This document shows positions 1 through 8,613 of a stretch of 64,000 nt of DNA, in pieces; the first letter of the stretch is position 1; each line of letters starts with the position of its first letter. This DNA is from Pseudofrankia sp. DC12 (GTDB taxonomy: Bacteria > Actinomycetota > Actinomycetes > Frankiales > Frankiaceae): NCBI RefSeq assembly GCF_000966285.1, contig NZ_KQ031391.1, positions 2,132,640 through 2,196,639 on the forward strand. The letters are read 5' to 3'. Below the pieces are notes generated by a model. It did no database searches. It saw only the letters and a program-made list of their open reading frames with translations, and had not been told where the DNA came from. Position numbers and translations under genes: made by a program.

Positions 1-599
1 GCCGCGTTCTCCAGGGCGGCGAGCGCGACGATCGCGGTGCCGTGCTGGTCGTCGTGGAAGACCGGGATGTCCAGGCGCTCCTGCAGCCGGCGCTCGATCT
101 CGAAGCAGCGCGGCGCGGAGATGTCCTCCAGGTTGATCCCGCCGAAGCTCGGGGCGATCGCGGCGACCGTGTTGATGATCTCCTCGACGTCCTTGGTGTC
201 CAGGCAGATCGGCACCGAGTCGACACCGGCGAAGTGCTTGAACAGCGCGGCCTTGCCCTCCATGACGGGCATGGCCGCGGCCGGGCCGATGTCGCCGAGC
301 CCGAGCACGGCGGTGCCGTCCGTGACGACGGCGACCAGGTTGCCGCGCCAGGTGTAGTCCTCCGCCAGCGCCGGCGTCTCCTCGATCGCCAGGCACACCC
401 GGGCGACCCCGGGGGTGTAGGCCATCGAGAGGTCGTCGGCGTTCTCCAGCGGGGAGGTCACCTCAAGAGCGATCTTGCCGCCACGGTGCAGCGTGAAGAC
501 CGGGTCGTCGTCGGACACCCGCGGGCTGACGGCGACGGAGGCGCCGGCGACGGAGGAGGAGATCTGGTCGAAGGTCTGGTGGTCTGCGGTCGCTGTCAC
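1..599 (-). CDS. NAD(P)-dependent malic enzyme, 3' end outside window
   Basis: Oxidative decarboxylation of malate to pyruvate in the cytosol. Only the first 199 or so residues are visible; the gene runs off the left edge. The start is a GTG at 597-599 with an AGGAG Shine-Dalgarno at 607-611. Family features are clear: the [12 protein letters not shown] segment with the catalytic Tyr at about residue 61, [15 protein letters not shown] at about 92-106, the Lys in MEGKAALF at about 116, the metal-site NLEDI at about 156-160, and DDQHGTA at about 183-189. This matches bacterial short-form (MaeB/SfcA-type) malic enzymes with a short N-terminal tail. The cofactor cannot be told because the Rossmann domain lies outside the window. 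The gene is divergent from the ABC transporter operon that follows. Confidence 0.93.
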   Translation of the reverse strand, partial: MTATADHQTFDQISSSVAGASVAVSPRVSDDDPVFTLHRGGKIALEVTSPLENADDLSMAYTPGVARVCLAIEETPALAEDYTWRGNLVAVVTDGTAVLGLGDIGPAAAMPVMEGKAALFKHFAGVDSVPICLDTKDVEEIINTVAAIAPSFGGINLEDISAPRCFEIERRLQERLDIPVFHDDQHGTAIVALAALENA

Positions 600-1318
600 G
601 GAAGTGCTCCTGTTTGCGGGCGCCCTGTCGCCTGGCGTGGTAGCTGTGCTTGGCGCGGCTTCGGGGCTAATGCTGGTGGAGGTCCAGGAAGTGCTGAGCT
701 CGCCCGTCGACTGACAAGGCGGGTGCTCGTGCGGTCATTCCGGGGGTCGCCCAGCGTGGTCGGGCGGGCCCGACTCCGGGGTTCCGGTGGCATCCCTCCG
801 GATGGACATCGCGGCTTCCGGGGAGCAGACCGATGGTCGGCGAGCAGCGGGAGCCGCCGCCTCCGGCGTGAGGAGGCGGGGGTGGAACCGGGGGTCGCCC
901 GGGGCACCGTTCAAATATTGCACGTCGTGGGCGTTCCTTGGCGACCGGCCCGGCAGGTGCGATCGCCCGACCGCGGCCGACGCTTACATGAACGACATGC
1001 AAGAGAAATGTCTTGAAACATGAACGAAGCATCCCTGTAGCACCACTGACACGCCACCAGGCTTGGGTGATTGCCCAGGACGTGCGCCGCCGCTGTCGCC
1101 TGCCCGCCCCCAGAAACGGCCTGGCAGGACCGCGCAGCGCGGCCCGCGCGCCGTGACGGGGAGGGAGCAGCCGAGCGCCTGCCGAGCCAGCGAACGACCA
1201 CCGGCGGCCGGCCGGGGACCTGACGGTCCGCGAGCCGCACCGCCACGGGCGGCCCGTCTGGACCGGCGCGGCGGAGCCGTCCGGATCGGGTATCGGTTGG
1301 AATCTGGAGAGGATCGGC
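600..1318. other. Divergent intergenic region, malic enzyme / ABC transporter
   Basis: No convincing gene is seen in these 719 bases; open frames on both strands have shadow-like Pro/Arg-rich composition. Around 905-1030 the DNA is less GC-rich and carries a 10-bp direct repeat, ACATGAACGA, at 986-995 and 1018-1027. This is a plausible promoter or operator area for one of the two divergent units. A GGAGAGGAT ribosome-binding site for the lipoprotein gene lies at about 1306-1314. Confidence 0.5.
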
Positions 1319-2254
1319 ATGCGCAGTCGAGAACACCGGAGCCTGGACGGCGGGCTGGCCGTCGGCCGTCACGCCGTGCGCAGGACGCTCGCCGCCACCG
1401 CGGTGGTCAGCCTCGCGGCGGCGCTGGCCGCCTGTGGCGGCAGCGGCAGCAGCTCCTCGGCCGACACCACGCCGAGCGCGGCCAGCTCGGCCGTGGCGAC
1501 GCTGCCGGCCGCCCTCGCCGGAAAGACGCTCACGGCCGCCGCGGACGCCTCGTACGCGCCGAACGAGTTCTTCGACACCGATGGCAAGACCGTCATCGGC
1601 ATGGACGCGGACCTGATCAAGGCGCTCGGCACCGCGCTGGGCACCAAGGTCGACGTCAGGAACGTCGGCTTCGACGACATCATCCCGGCGCTGGACGCCG
1701 GCAAGTACAACATCGGCATCTCGTCGTTCACGGACACCAAGGAGCGGGAGGCCAAGGTCGACTTCGTCACCTACTTCTCGGCCGGCACCTCGTTCTTCAC
1801 CAGCGCCGACAAGCCGGCCGCCGTGAAGACCCTCGACGACCTGTGCGGCCTGACCGTCGCCGTGGAGAAGGGCACCACCCAGGCCGACGACGCCACCGCG
1901 CAGGACGGCACCTGCAAGACCGCCGGCAAGCCGGGCGTGACCGTCAGCCAGTTCCCCGACCAGAACGGCGCGAACCTCGCGGTGACCTCCGGCCGCGCAC
2001 AGGTCTCGATGGCTGACAGCCCTGTCGCCGACTACCAGGTGAAGCTCTCCGAGGGCAAGCTGAAGCTGGTCGGCACTCCGTACGGCACCGCGCCCTACGG
2101 CATCGCGGTCCCCAAGAACTCGGGCCTGGCCCAGCCGCTGCTGACCGCGCTGAAGGCACTCATCGCCGACGGCACCTACAAGCAGATCCTCACCAAGTGG
2201 GGCGTCGAGGACGGGGCCATCACCAGCCCGCAGATCAATGGCGCTACCAGCTGA
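1319..2254 (+). CDS. Amino-acid ABC transporter substrate-binding lipoprotein
   Basis: Extracytoplasmic solute receptor of the SBP_bac_3 (polar amino acid) family, 311 residues. A twin-Arg-containing basic N-terminus is followed by a hydrophobic segment and a lipobox ALAAC with the lipidated Cys at residue 39, then a Ser/Gly-rich linker. The mature part has the family features: a YAPNEF stretch near 78, DADLIKALG near 97, GFDDIIPALDAGKYNIGIS near 117-136 and a SSFTDTKERE stretch near 135-145. The start is the ATG at 1319 behind GGAGAGGAT. The next gene, for the permease, starts at 2238, overlapping its 3' end by 17 bases, so the two are translationally coupled. Substrate is not determinable; glutamate or a basic or polar amino acid is likely. 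Confidence 0.93.
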   Translation: MRSREHRSLDGGLAVGRHAVRRTLAATAVVSLAAALAACGGSGSSSSADTTPSAASSAVATLPAALAGKTLTAAADASYAPNEFFDTDGKTVIGMDADLIKALGTALGTKVDVRNVGFDDIIPALDAGKYNIGISSFTDTKEREAKVDFVTYFSAGTSFFTSADKPAAVKTLDDLCGLTVAVEKGTTQADDATAQDGTCKTAGKPGVTVSQFPDQNGANLAVTSGRAQVSMADSPVADYQVKLSEGKLKLVGTPYGTAPYGIAVPKNSGLAQPLLTALKALIADGTYKQILTKWGVEDGAITSPQINGATS

Positions 2255-3227
2255 CAACGTGACGGGCGCCGCGTCGGGGACCACGGTTCCCGACGCGGCG
2301 GCAGCCGCCACGCCCCAGGACGGCGCCCCGCCAACGACGCCCGCCACCGCCATCAAGGCGGTCCCGGTCCGCTACCCGGGTCGCTGGGTCACGGCGGCCG
2401 TCGTCCTGCTGCTGGTCGCCATGGGCGTCCACGGCCTGGTCACCAACCACCGGTTCCGGTGGGACATCGTCTGGAAGCACCTGTTCACCGAGCCGGTGCT
2501 GCGTGGCCTGTGGGCGACCGTCTACCTGACCTTCTTCGCGATGCTCATCGGCATCGTCGGGGGCGTCCTGCTCGCCGTCATGCGCCAGTCGCCGAACCCG
2601 CTGCTGAGCGGCGTCTCATGGGTGTACACGTGGTTCTTCCGCGGTACCCCGGTGCTCCTCCAGCTGATCTTCTGGGGCACGATCGGCGCCCTCTACCCAC
2701 GGATCGCCGTGGGGATCCCGTTCGGGCCCGAGTTCGCCTCGGCCGACTCGAACAAGCTGATACCGCTGATCGTCGCCGGCATCCTCGGCCTCGGGCTGAA
2801 CGAGGCGGCCTACATGGCCGAGGTCGTGCGCGCCGGGATCTCGGCGGTCGATGAGGGACAGATCGAGGCCGCGCAGGCGCTCGGGATGGGCCGCGGCCTC
2901 ACCATGCGCCGAATCGTGCTGCCGCAGGCGATGAAGGTCATCATTCCGCCGACCGGCAACGAGACGATCTCGATGCTCAAGACCAGCTCGCTGGTCAGCG
3001 TCATCGCGGTCATCGAGTTGACCTACTCGGTCCAGCTGATCTACGCCCGCAACTACCAGACGATCCCGCTGCTGATCGTGGCCGCCATCTGGTACCTGGC
3101 GTTGACCTCGGTCCTCAGCGTCGGCCAGTACTTCCTGGAACGCCGCTACGACCCTGCCGCGCGGCGCCAGGCGGCCCTTGTCAGCGCGGCGTACAGCAGC
3201 CACGACGCGAGCGGGGGGATGGCATGA
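2238..3227 (+). CDS. Amino-acid ABC transporter permease
   Basis: Membrane component of a polar amino-acid importer (HisM/GlnP family), 329 residues. A roughly 45-residue Ala/Pro-rich cytoplasmic tail precedes the first membrane helix ([15 protein letters not shown]). The family-specific sequences [11 protein letters not shown] and the EAA loop ([20 protein letters not shown], about residues 212-231), which contacts the ATPase, are present. Several hydrophobic segments follow the usual order. Start choice: ATG 2238 overlaps the lipoprotein gene; a GTG at 2259 would remove seven residues. The stop overlaps the ATPase start (ATGA at 3224-3227). One permease serves the system, implying a homodimeric channel. 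Confidence 0.93.
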   Translation: MALPADNVTGAASGTTVPDAAAAATPQDGAPPTTPATAIKAVPVRYPGRWVTAAVVLLLVAMGVHGLVTNHRFRWDIVWKHLFTEPVLRGLWATVYLTFFAMLIGIVGGVLLAVMRQSPNPLLSGVSWVYTWFFRGTPVLLQLIFWGTIGALYPRIAVGIPFGPEFASADSNKLIPLIVAGILGLGLNEAAYMAEVVRAGISAVDEGQIEAAQALGMGRGLTMRRIVLPQAMKVIIPPTGNETISMLKTSSLVSVIAVIELTYSVQLIYARNYQTIPLLIVAAIWYLALTSVLSVGQYFLERRYDPAARRQAALVSAAYSSHDASGGMA

Positions 3228-4009
3228 CCGACCAGACGGCAGCCGGGACCACGCCGATGGTGCTCGCCGAGGACGTCCACCGGTCGTTCGGGCGCAACCA
3301 CGTGCTGCGCGGGGTGAGCCTGCGGGTCGACCCCGGCGAGGTGCTCTGCCTGATCGGTCCGTCTGGCTCGGGCAAGACCACGATGCTGCGGTGCGTGAAC
3401 CACCTCGAGAAGGTCGACGCCGGCCGGCTGTGGGTAGACGGCGACCTGGTCGGCTACCGGGAGCACGGCGGGAAGCTGCACGAGCTGCGCGAGCGCGAGG
3501 TCTCGAAGCGGCGGGCCGAGATCGGCATGGTCTTCCAGCGCTTCAACCTGTTCGCCCACAAGACGGCGCTGGAGAACATCATGGAGGCGCCGCTGCGGGT
3601 GCGCCGGGAGAAGCGCTCGGAGGTCGAGGAGCGCGCCCGCGCGCTGCTGGACCGGGTCGGCCTGGGCCACCGCTGCGAGGCCTACCCGTCCCAGCTCTCA
3701 GGCGGCCAGCAGCAGCGGGTGGCGATCGCCCGGGCGCTGGCGATGCGGCCCAAGCTGATGCTGTTCGACGAGCCGACCTCGGCGCTGGACCCGGAGCTGG
3801 TCGGCGAGGTACTGGCGATCATGCGCCAGCTCGCCGCCGAGGGCATGACGATGGTCGTCGTCACCCACGAGATGGGCTTCGCGCGCGAGGCCGCCGACAC
3901 CGTCGTGTTCATGGACGGCGGCGTCGTCGTCGAGACCGGGCCGCCCGACCAGGTCCTCGTGAACCCCCGGCACGACAGGACGAAGTCCTTCCTGTCCAAG
4001 GTGCTCTGA
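3224..4009 (+). CDS. Amino-acid ABC transporter ATP-binding protein
   Basis: ATPase (GlnQ/HisP type) energising the importer encoded by the two genes upstream; 261 residues, normal for the family. Walker [10 protein letters not shown] is at 45-53, the Q-loop at VFQRFNLF (103-110), the signature LSGGQ at 158-162, Walker B LMLFDEP at 178-184, and the switch His in VVVTHEMGF. It is coupled to the permease by an ATGA overlap, so the order is lipoprotein, permease, ATPase, as in many actinobacterial amino-acid uptake operons. No regulator gene is adjacent. Confidence 0.96.
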   Translation: MTDQTAAGTTPMVLAEDVHRSFGRNHVLRGVSLRVDPGEVLCLIGPSGSGKTTMLRCVNHLEKVDAGRLWVDGDLVGYREHGGKLHELREREVSKRRAEIGMVFQRFNLFAHKTALENIMEAPLRVRREKRSEVEERARALLDRVGLGHRCEAYPSQLSGGQQQRVAIARALAMRPKLMLFDEPTSALDPELVGEVLAIMRQLAAEGMTMVVVTHEMGFAREAADTVVFMDGGVVVETGPPDQVLVNPRHDRTKSFLSKVL

Positions 4010-4084
4010 GCCACGGTGCCGCCCGCGGATCGCTGGGAGGCCTGGACGTACGGCCAGGCGGGCGAACCGGTACGGTCCGCAAGC

Positions 4085-4702
4085 GTGGACGTCACCGAAC
4101 TGTCCGTACCGGACGCGTGGGTCTTCACCCCACGACAGCACACCGACAGCCGCGGCACCTTCCTCGAGTGGTTCCGCGCCGACGCGCTGGAGAAGGCCCT
4201 GGGTCACCCGCTCGGGCTGGCCCAGGGCAACCACAGCATCAGCAGGGCGGGGACGCTGCGCGGGGTGCACTACGCCGACGTGCCGCCGAGCCAGGCGAAA
4301 TACGTCACCTGTGTGTCCGGCCGGGTGCTGGACTGTGTGATCGACATCCGGGTCGGCTCGCCGACGTTCGGCCAGTGGGCCGCCGTCCAGCTCGACGACG
4401 TCGACCGCAAGGGGGTCTACCTCGCCGAGGGCCTCGGGCACGCGTTCATCGCGCTGACCGACGGCGCGCAGGTCTCCTACCTGTGTTCAACGCCATACAC
4501 CCCCGGCCGGGAGCGCGGCATCAACCCGCTGGACCCCGACCTCGCGCTGCCCTGGCCGGCCGACCTGGCCCCGCTGCTGTCGGACAAGGACGCGGCCGCC
4601 CCCACACTCAAGGAGGCCGAGGCCGCGGGGCTACTGCCCTCGTACGCCGCCTGCCAGGCGTTCTACGCCGACCTGCGCAGCCAGGCCGGCTTCGGCCAGT
4701 AA
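4085..4702 (+). CDS. rmlC: dTDP-4-dehydrorhamnose 3,5-epimerase family protein
   Basis: RmlC-type cupin epimerase acting on dTDP-4-keto-6-deoxy-glucose in deoxysugar (rhamnose) synthesis. Counting from the GTG at 4085 the protein has 205 residues. The RGTFLEWF strand, the catalytic His in LRGVHY (about residue 62) and the catalytic Tyr in VSYLCS (about 132) are present. GTG 4016 would add 23 residues unlike the family; neither start has a strong Shine-Dalgarno. No rmlA, rmlB or rmlD is nearby, so the pathway role rests on family membership alone; a paralogue for another sugar is possible. The 3' end overlaps the convergent sodX gene by 40 bases. Confidence 0.85.
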   Translation: MDVTELSVPDAWVFTPRQHTDSRGTFLEWFRADALEKALGHPLGLAQGNHSISRAGTLRGVHYADVPPSQAKYVTCVSGRVLDCVIDIRVGSPTFGQWAAVQLDDVDRKGVYLAEGLGHAFIALTDGAQVSYLCSTPYTPGRERGINPLDPDLALPWPADLAPLLSDKDAAAPTLKEAEAAGLLPSYAACQAFYADLRSQAGFGQ

Positions 4703-4989
4703 CGCACCAGCACGCGACCGAGCACGTCCTGACCAGGGACCATGCCGAAGGCCGCGCTGTCCGTGCCGACCCCGACGTTGTCCGAGCGCAGCCACCAGCT
4801 GCCGTCCGGGTCGGCGAACTGCGCGCGCTTCACGCCCAGCCCGCGACCGCCGGGAAGCCGGGCGACGACCACGTCACCGGGCTGCGCCGCCCGGCCCCAC
4901 CAGACCAGGCAGGCGTCGCCGTCGCGCAGCGTCGGTACCATCGACGCACCGCGGACGGAGACCGCCCGCACGGGAATGCAAGGCCGCAC
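4663..4989 (-). CDS. sodX: Nickel-type superoxide dismutase maturation protease
   Basis: Small S26 (signal-peptidase-like) serine protease, 108 residues, expected to remove the propeptide of SodN. The nucleophile Ser is in RGASMVPT (about residue 16) and the general-base Lys in GLGVKRA (about residue 54); GDVVVARLPGG and the SDN/GTDS segment are typical of the family. There is no obvious membrane anchor, as usual for SodX. It is divergent from sodN, with a 175-base shared promoter region, which strongly supports the assignment. Its stop lies inside the 3' end of the convergent rmlC-like gene. Confidence 0.88.
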   Translation of the reverse strand: MRPCIPVRAVSVRGASMVPTLRDGDACLVWWGRAAQPGDVVVARLPGGRGLGVKRAQFADPDGSWWLRSDNVGVGTDSAAFGMVPGQDVLGRVLVRYWPKPAWLRRSA

Positions 4990-5164
4990 AGAGGTAGGTT
5001 GCCAGAAGGTGGGGACACGGGCCGGCGCCCCCGCACGCCAGCTGCCGCGCGCGACGCGCGAGGCCGGCTAGGCGCGCGAAACACGGATCGGCCCGCGCAG
5101 GCGCGCTCGGTTCGCGCACCGCCCGTGCCCCCGACGCGACGATCGTGCGAGGAAGGACGGCGGC

Positions 5165-5563
5165 ATGAGCCTGCTGCATCCCAAGACCCAGGTGAGCGCG
5201 CACTGCGACCTCCCCTGTGGCGTCTACGACCCGGCGCAGGCCCGGATCGAGGCCCAGTCGGTCAAGGCGATCCAGGAGAAGTACCAGGGCAACGAGGACC
5301 CGGTGTTCCGGTCGCGTGCGCTCTCCATCAAGGAGGAGCGGGCCGACCTGGTCAAGCACCACCTGTGGGTGCTGTGGACCGACTACTTCAAGCCGAACCA
5401 CCTGGAGAAGTACCCGCAGCTGCACGACCTGTTCTGGCAGGCCACCAAGGCCGCCGGCGCGGCCGGCGCCAAGGGTTCGGTCGACCCGGCCGACGGCCAG
5501 AAGCTGATCGACCTGATCGACGAGATCGCCAAGGTCTTCTGGGAGACCAAGGCCGCTGCCTGA
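5165..5563 (+). CDS. sodN: Nickel superoxide dismutase precursor
   Basis: Cytosolic Ni-dependent superoxide dismutase, 132 residues. The first 12 residues form the propeptide removed by SodX. After cleavage the new N-terminus is HCDLPCGVYDP (from residue 13), the nickel hook: the His1 imidazole and amine, Cys2 and Cys6 ligate Ni. The rest is the four-helix bundle with KEERADLVKHHLWVLWTDYF. A GGAAGGACGGC ribosome-binding region precedes the ATG. A strong intrinsic terminator lies 15 bases after the stop, so sodN is monocistronic. In Streptomyces such genes are controlled by the Ni-sensor Nur; no Nur box was identified here. Confidence 0.97.
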   Translation: MSLLHPKTQVSAHCDLPCGVYDPAQARIEAQSVKAIQEKYQGNEDPVFRSRALSIKEERADLVKHHLWVLWTDYFKPNHLEKYPQLHDLFWQATKAAGAAGAKGSVDPADGQKLIDLIDEIAKVFWETKAAA

Positions 5564-5578
5564 TCTCGCCTGCTCTGC

Positions 5579-5619
5579 CGACGTCCCCGGGTGCCCCAGG
5601 CTCCCGGGGACGTCGTTTT
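5579..5619 (+). terminator. Intrinsic terminator after sodN
   Basis: A perfect 13-bp inverted repeat, CGACGTCCCCGGG (5579-5591) and its complement (5603-5615), with an 11-base loop, is followed directly by TTTT (5616-5619). It sits between the sodN stop and the acetyltransferase start. Confidence 0.92.
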
Positions 5620-5642
5620 CCCGCCAGCCCCAGGAGGCGACC

Positions 5643-6173
5643 ATGATCCGACCAGCCCAACCGGCGGACGTCGCGGCGTTGCTCCAGCTCGTCCGTGCAC
5701 TCGCGGAGTACGAGCGCGAGCCGGACGCGGTGAAGATGACCGAGCCGGACCTCACCGAGGCGCTGTTCGGCGCGAAGCCGTCCGCGGGCGCGCTGGTGGC
5801 CGTCTCGGGCGGCGAAGGCCTCCAGGGGGCGCCGGACGGCGTCGTAGGGTTCGCGATCTGGCACGAGACGTTCTCGACCTGGACCGGCCGAGCCGGGTCG
5901 TTCCTCGTCGACCTGTTCGTCGCGCCGGAGCACCGCCGGGCCGGGCACGGCCGCGCCCTGCTGGCACGGCTCGCCGCGACCGCGCGCGACCGCGGCCACC
6001 TGCGCCTCGAATGGGACGTGCTGGGCTGGAACACGTCCGCGCAGGCTTTCTACCGGTCGCTGGGCGCGGCGCCCATGGAGGGCTGGACGACCTGGCGGCT
6101 CAGCGCTGAAGGTATCGCCGCGCTCGCGGCGACCGACGCCGACCCGGCCGCGGATCGCCGGATCCCCACTTAG
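5643..6173 (+). CDS. GNAT family N-acetyltransferase
   Basis: Acetyl-CoA-dependent N-acetyltransferase, 176 residues, resembling spermidine/diamine acetyltransferases (SSAT type). It starts [24 protein letters not shown], a typical GNAT beta1-alpha1. The VDLFVAPEHRRAGHGRALL segment (about 93-111) is the acetyl-CoA pyrophosphate-binding motif A, and WDVLGWNTSAQAFYRSLGA (about 124-142) is motif B with the usual FYRSLGA. The ribosome-binding site is AGGAGGCGACC before the ATG. The substrate is unknown; a polyamine or thialysine would be typical. Confidence 0.9.
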   Translation: MIRPAQPADVAALLQLVRALAEYEREPDAVKMTEPDLTEALFGAKPSAGALVAVSGGEGLQGAPDGVVGFAIWHETFSTWTGRAGSFLVDLFVAPEHRRAGHGRALLARLAATARDRGHLRLEWDVLGWNTSAQAFYRSLGAAPMEGWTTWRLSAEGIAALAATDADPAADRRIPT

Positions 6174-6179
6174 CCGACA

Positions 6180-6597
6180 ACACCGCGCCCACGGCGTTTG
6201 ATCGGCCGACCTGCGCCACCCCGCCTCGCGTGGGTACCGTGGGTACAGCGCGCGCCCCACCGGCCACCGCACGCGGAGGTCGCGCGGCGGGGCACGCTCG
6301 GCCGCCGGCCGCCCGCCGACGGCCAACAGGACGGTCCGTGCCAGAGCGACGGGGATGTCGGTTTCCCAGCGGCTGTCCGCGCGGACGAGCTGGGGCCCCT
6401 GCTCCCGGACCCCGCGGTCGAGCGCCCGCTCGGCCGCCCAGTGACCCGATAGGCCCGACTGAGCCAGCGCATCGACTAGGCGGGCCACGCACGCACGGCC
6501 GTCGGTTGGCCGCCCGGTGGCTGTACGTGGACCGCTGGGCGCCCGCCGCGACGAGCTGGCCGCCGAGCCGGATGATGTAGGCGTTAGGTACGTGCAT
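6180..6597 (-). pseudogene. Probable frameshifted, unrecognised gene
   Basis: Reading the minus strand from ATG 6597, about 33 codons (beginning MHVPNAYIIRLGGQL) have strong G/C third positions. Near 6505-6510 that bias moves to the next frame: skipping one base in GCCAACCGACGG gives a join into GRACVARLVDALAQSGL, which continues with coding-like composition to about 6215. Neither single frame looks coding along the whole stretch. The plus-strand frames here are Pro/Arg-rich shadows. I do not recognise the family. It may be a decayed gene or contain a sequencing error, and its 3' end is unclear, running into the acetyltransferase gene. Confidence 0.35.
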
Positions 6598-6673
6598 CCG
6601 GGGGACGAGAGCTCGAACTCACGGCCGGCGGCGAGGTCTCGCCGCCGGAACGACGCAGCACTGGGGGTAGAAC

Positions 6674-7201
6674 GTGGATCCGACGCCTTCAGCCGATGGC
6701 ACGGGCAACTCCAGCGGCGTCCACGGTGGAGGCCTGCGCGACGTTGTGCAGCTCACAATTCCGGCCGCCGGCGCCTACCTGACCGTGCTGCGTACCGCGA
6801 CGGCGTCACTCGCCGCCCGGCTGGACTTCACCCTCGATGACATCGAGGACCTGCGGATCGCCGTGGACGAGGCGTCCGCGCTGCTGCTGGTCTCCGCCGT
6901 CCCCGGCTCCGCGCTGGAATGCGTGTTCACCCTGTCCCCCGGCCTCATGCGAGTCACCGTCTCGGTCGACAGCCTGGATAGCGAGCCGCCGTCCAAGGAC
7001 ACGTTCGCGTGGACCGTGCTGAGCGCGCTCGCGGGCGAGGTCTCCAGCTCCACCGGGCCGGGCCACCGGGTCACGATCGAGCTGGCGAAGCGGCGTGGTG
7101 ACCGCGCCGACCTGGGCGAGCCGCCGGCCGGTCACGTCCGCAGCCGCAGCGCCGAGCCGAGCGAGCTGGGCGCGAAGCTCGGCGCCGTGGGGACCTCATG
7201 A
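6674..7201 (+). CDS. Anti-sigma regulatory factor, RsbW-like ATPase domain
   Basis: GHKL-fold serine kinase/anti-sigma factor of the RsbW/SpoIIAB type, 175 residues. The N-box helix is DLRIAVDEASALLL (about 59-72), followed by beta strands with ECVFTLSPGLMRVTVSV; the ATP-lid/G-region is at STGPGHRVTIELA (about 127-139). The C-terminal 35 residues are polar and probably disordered. It overlaps the sigma-factor gene by 4 bases (ATGA at 7198), so it probably binds and inhibits that sigma factor. No anti-anti-sigma (RsbV) gene is visible nearby, so the release signal must be encoded elsewhere. It starts from a GTG behind GGGGGTAGAAC. Confidence 0.85.
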   Translation: MDPTPSADGTGNSSGVHGGGLRDVVQLTIPAAGAYLTVLRTATASLAARLDFTLDDIEDLRIAVDEASALLLVSAVPGSALECVFTLSPGLMRVTVSVDSLDSEPPSKDTFAWTVLSALAGEVSSSTGPGHRVTIELAKRRGDRADLGEPPAGHVRSRSAEPSELGAKLGAVGTS

Positions 7202-8385
7202 CCTCGGCAGGACGCACCCCGACCACCCCGAGAGACCGGTTCTCCAGTCTGAACCAGCGCGCGGGCGGCCCCGATGAGGCCGTGCCCGACGCGCCCGAGG
7301 GCGCGGGTTCCCGGCGGTCGCGGCCAGCCCAGCCGGCGTCGCGGTCCGACACGAAGGCAGGCGCTCCGGCCGCCAGCCCGAGCCCGGCCGCGGGCAGCCC
7401 CGGCGCGCCCGGCACCGCGGCGACCGGCCCCGCACGGGCGGCGGAGCCCGAGCTCACCGACGACACCGAGTCCGCGGGCACCGACGTGACTGATCTCACG
7501 GATGGCGAGCGGGCGGGTGCCGCGATCGACGGCACCACAAACGAGGACACCGCGACCGCGCCGCAGGCTGACACCACAGCGTCCGACGCCGGTGAGCACA
7601 CCGAGCGCCCGGCCGACCGGACCTCGTCGCCGGACCGGGCCCATGCCCGCGCGCTGTTCGCCCGGCTGGTCGAGCTCCCCGAAGGCGACACCGAGCGCGC
7701 AGCCATCCGTGACCAGCTGGTCCGGATGCACCTTCCGCTGGTCGAGTACCTCGCTCGCAGGTTCCGCAACCGGGGCGAGCCACTGGACGACCTCGTCCAG
7801 GTGGCCACGATCGGCCTGATCAAGTCCGTCGACCGGTTCGACCCGGAGCGTGGCGTCGAGTTCTCCACCTACGCCACCCCGACGATCGTCGGCGAGATCA
7901 AGCGGCACTTCCGCGACAAGGGCTGGGCCATCCGGGTCCCGCGCCGGCTGCAGGAGCTGAAGCTCTCGCTGACGAAGGCGACCTCGGAGCTGTCCCAGTC
8001 GCTGGGGCGCTCGCCCACGGTCGCCGAGATCGCCTCCCACCTCCAGATGAGCGAGGAAGAGGTCCTCGAGGGCCTGGAGTCGGCCAACGCCTACTCGGCC
8101 GTCTCGCTGGACGCGCCCGACTCGGGCGACGACGAGGCGCCGGCCGTCGCCGACACCCTGGGCGTCCCGGACGAGTCGCTGGAAGGCGTCGAGTACCGGG
8201 AGTCGCTCAAGCCGCTGTTGGAGAAGCTACCGCCGCGGGAGAAGCGCATCCTGCTGCTGCGTTTCTTCGGGAACATGACCCAGTCCCAGATCGCGATCGA
8301 GCTGGGCATCTCCCAGATGCACGTCTCACGTCTGCTGGCCCGCACCCTGGCCCAGCTCCGCCGAGGACTGCTCGAAGACAACTAG
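7198..8385 (+). CDS. RNA polymerase sigma factor, SigF/SigB/SigG family
   Basis: Group 3 alternative sigma factor, 395 residues. Residues 1 to about 140 are a Pro/Ala/Thr/Asp-rich, probably disordered extension not found in typical SigF proteins (about 260-300 residues). The conserved part has region 2 (LPLVEYLARRF, LDDLVQVATIGLIKSVDRFDPERG, FSTYATPTIVGEIKRHFRD), region 3 (VPRRLQELKLSL, AEIASHL) and region 4 (LPPREKRILLLRFF, TQSQIAIELGISQMHVSRL). It is translationally coupled to the upstream anti-sigma gene. Internal starts could yield a form lacking the extension. A repeat element with a large GC hairpin follows the stop. The exact paralogue (stress or developmental) cannot be decided. Confidence 0.92.
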   Translation: MTSAGRTPTTPRDRFSSLNQRAGGPDEAVPDAPEGAGSRRSRPAQPASRSDTKAGAPAASPSPAAGSPGAPGTAATGPARAAEPELTDDTESAGTDVTDLTDGERAGAAIDGTTNEDTATAPQADTTASDAGEHTERPADRTSSPDRAHARALFARLVELPEGDTERAAIRDQLVRMHLPLVEYLARRFRNRGEPLDDLVQVATIGLIKSVDRFDPERGVEFSTYATPTIVGEIKRHFRDKGWAIRVPRRLQELKLSLTKATSELSQSLGRSPTVAEIASHLQMSEEEVLEGLESANAYSAVSLDAPDSGDDEAPAVADTLGVPDESLEGVEYRESLKPLLEKLPPREKRILLLRFFGNMTQSQIAIELGISQMHVSRLLARTLAQLRRGLLEDN

Positions 8386-8391
8386 CTGCAG

Positions 8392-8545
8392 GGCGAGCGG
8401 CCGGAACGGGCGCGGAGCGCCCGCCGGCCGCTCGCCGGGTTCGGGCGCTGAGCGCCCTCCCCAATGTGGTTCTGGGCTCGGGAGGAATCCGGCGGCAGCA
8501 CCAGTCCAGGGTCGGGACCTTGAGCCGCGTCCCGCTTGGTCGGGA
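8392..8545 (+). repeat. Modular intergenic repeat, copy 1 (with terminator-like hairpin)
   Basis: Begins 7 bases after the sigma-factor stop with a compound hairpin: GGCGAGCGGCCGG (8392-8404) pairs perfectly with 8424-8436 and encloses a second 7-bp stem. The core at 8440-8477 reads TTCGGGCGCTGAGCGCCCTC followed by CCCAATGTGGTTCTGGGC. The distal module has GTCCAGGGTCGGGACC (8504-8519) and two imperfect copies of GGGACC..GCGTCCCGCTT. The core is 38 bases, the same length as in the next copies. Confidence 0.75.
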
Positions 8546-8613
8546 CCCTGGGTTGCGTCCCGCTTCCCGGTTGGCGGCTCGTTGCGTTGCTTGCTCGCGG
8601 TCTTCCGTCGGCT

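Noticed and set aside
911-2356. Long minus-strand frame (481 codons) across the lipoprotein gene
   Set aside because: Shadow of a well-supported lipoprotein with lipobox; the antisense product is Gly/Arg-rich without domains.
4970-5000. SigR-type promoter between sodX and sodN (GGGAAT followed by GTT)
   Set aside because: The spacer is 20 bases rather than 18 and the site lies at the sodX start, so it does not fit the consensus.
3178-5646. Plus-strand frame of 822 codons over ATPase, epimerase and sodN
   Set aside because: Crosses three recognised genes in another frame; composition is Arg/Ala/Pro-rich shadow sequence.
6590-6640. tRNA-like T-loop sequence GAGTTCGAGCTC on the minus strand
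   Set aside because: No matching acceptor, D or anticodon arms can be folded.
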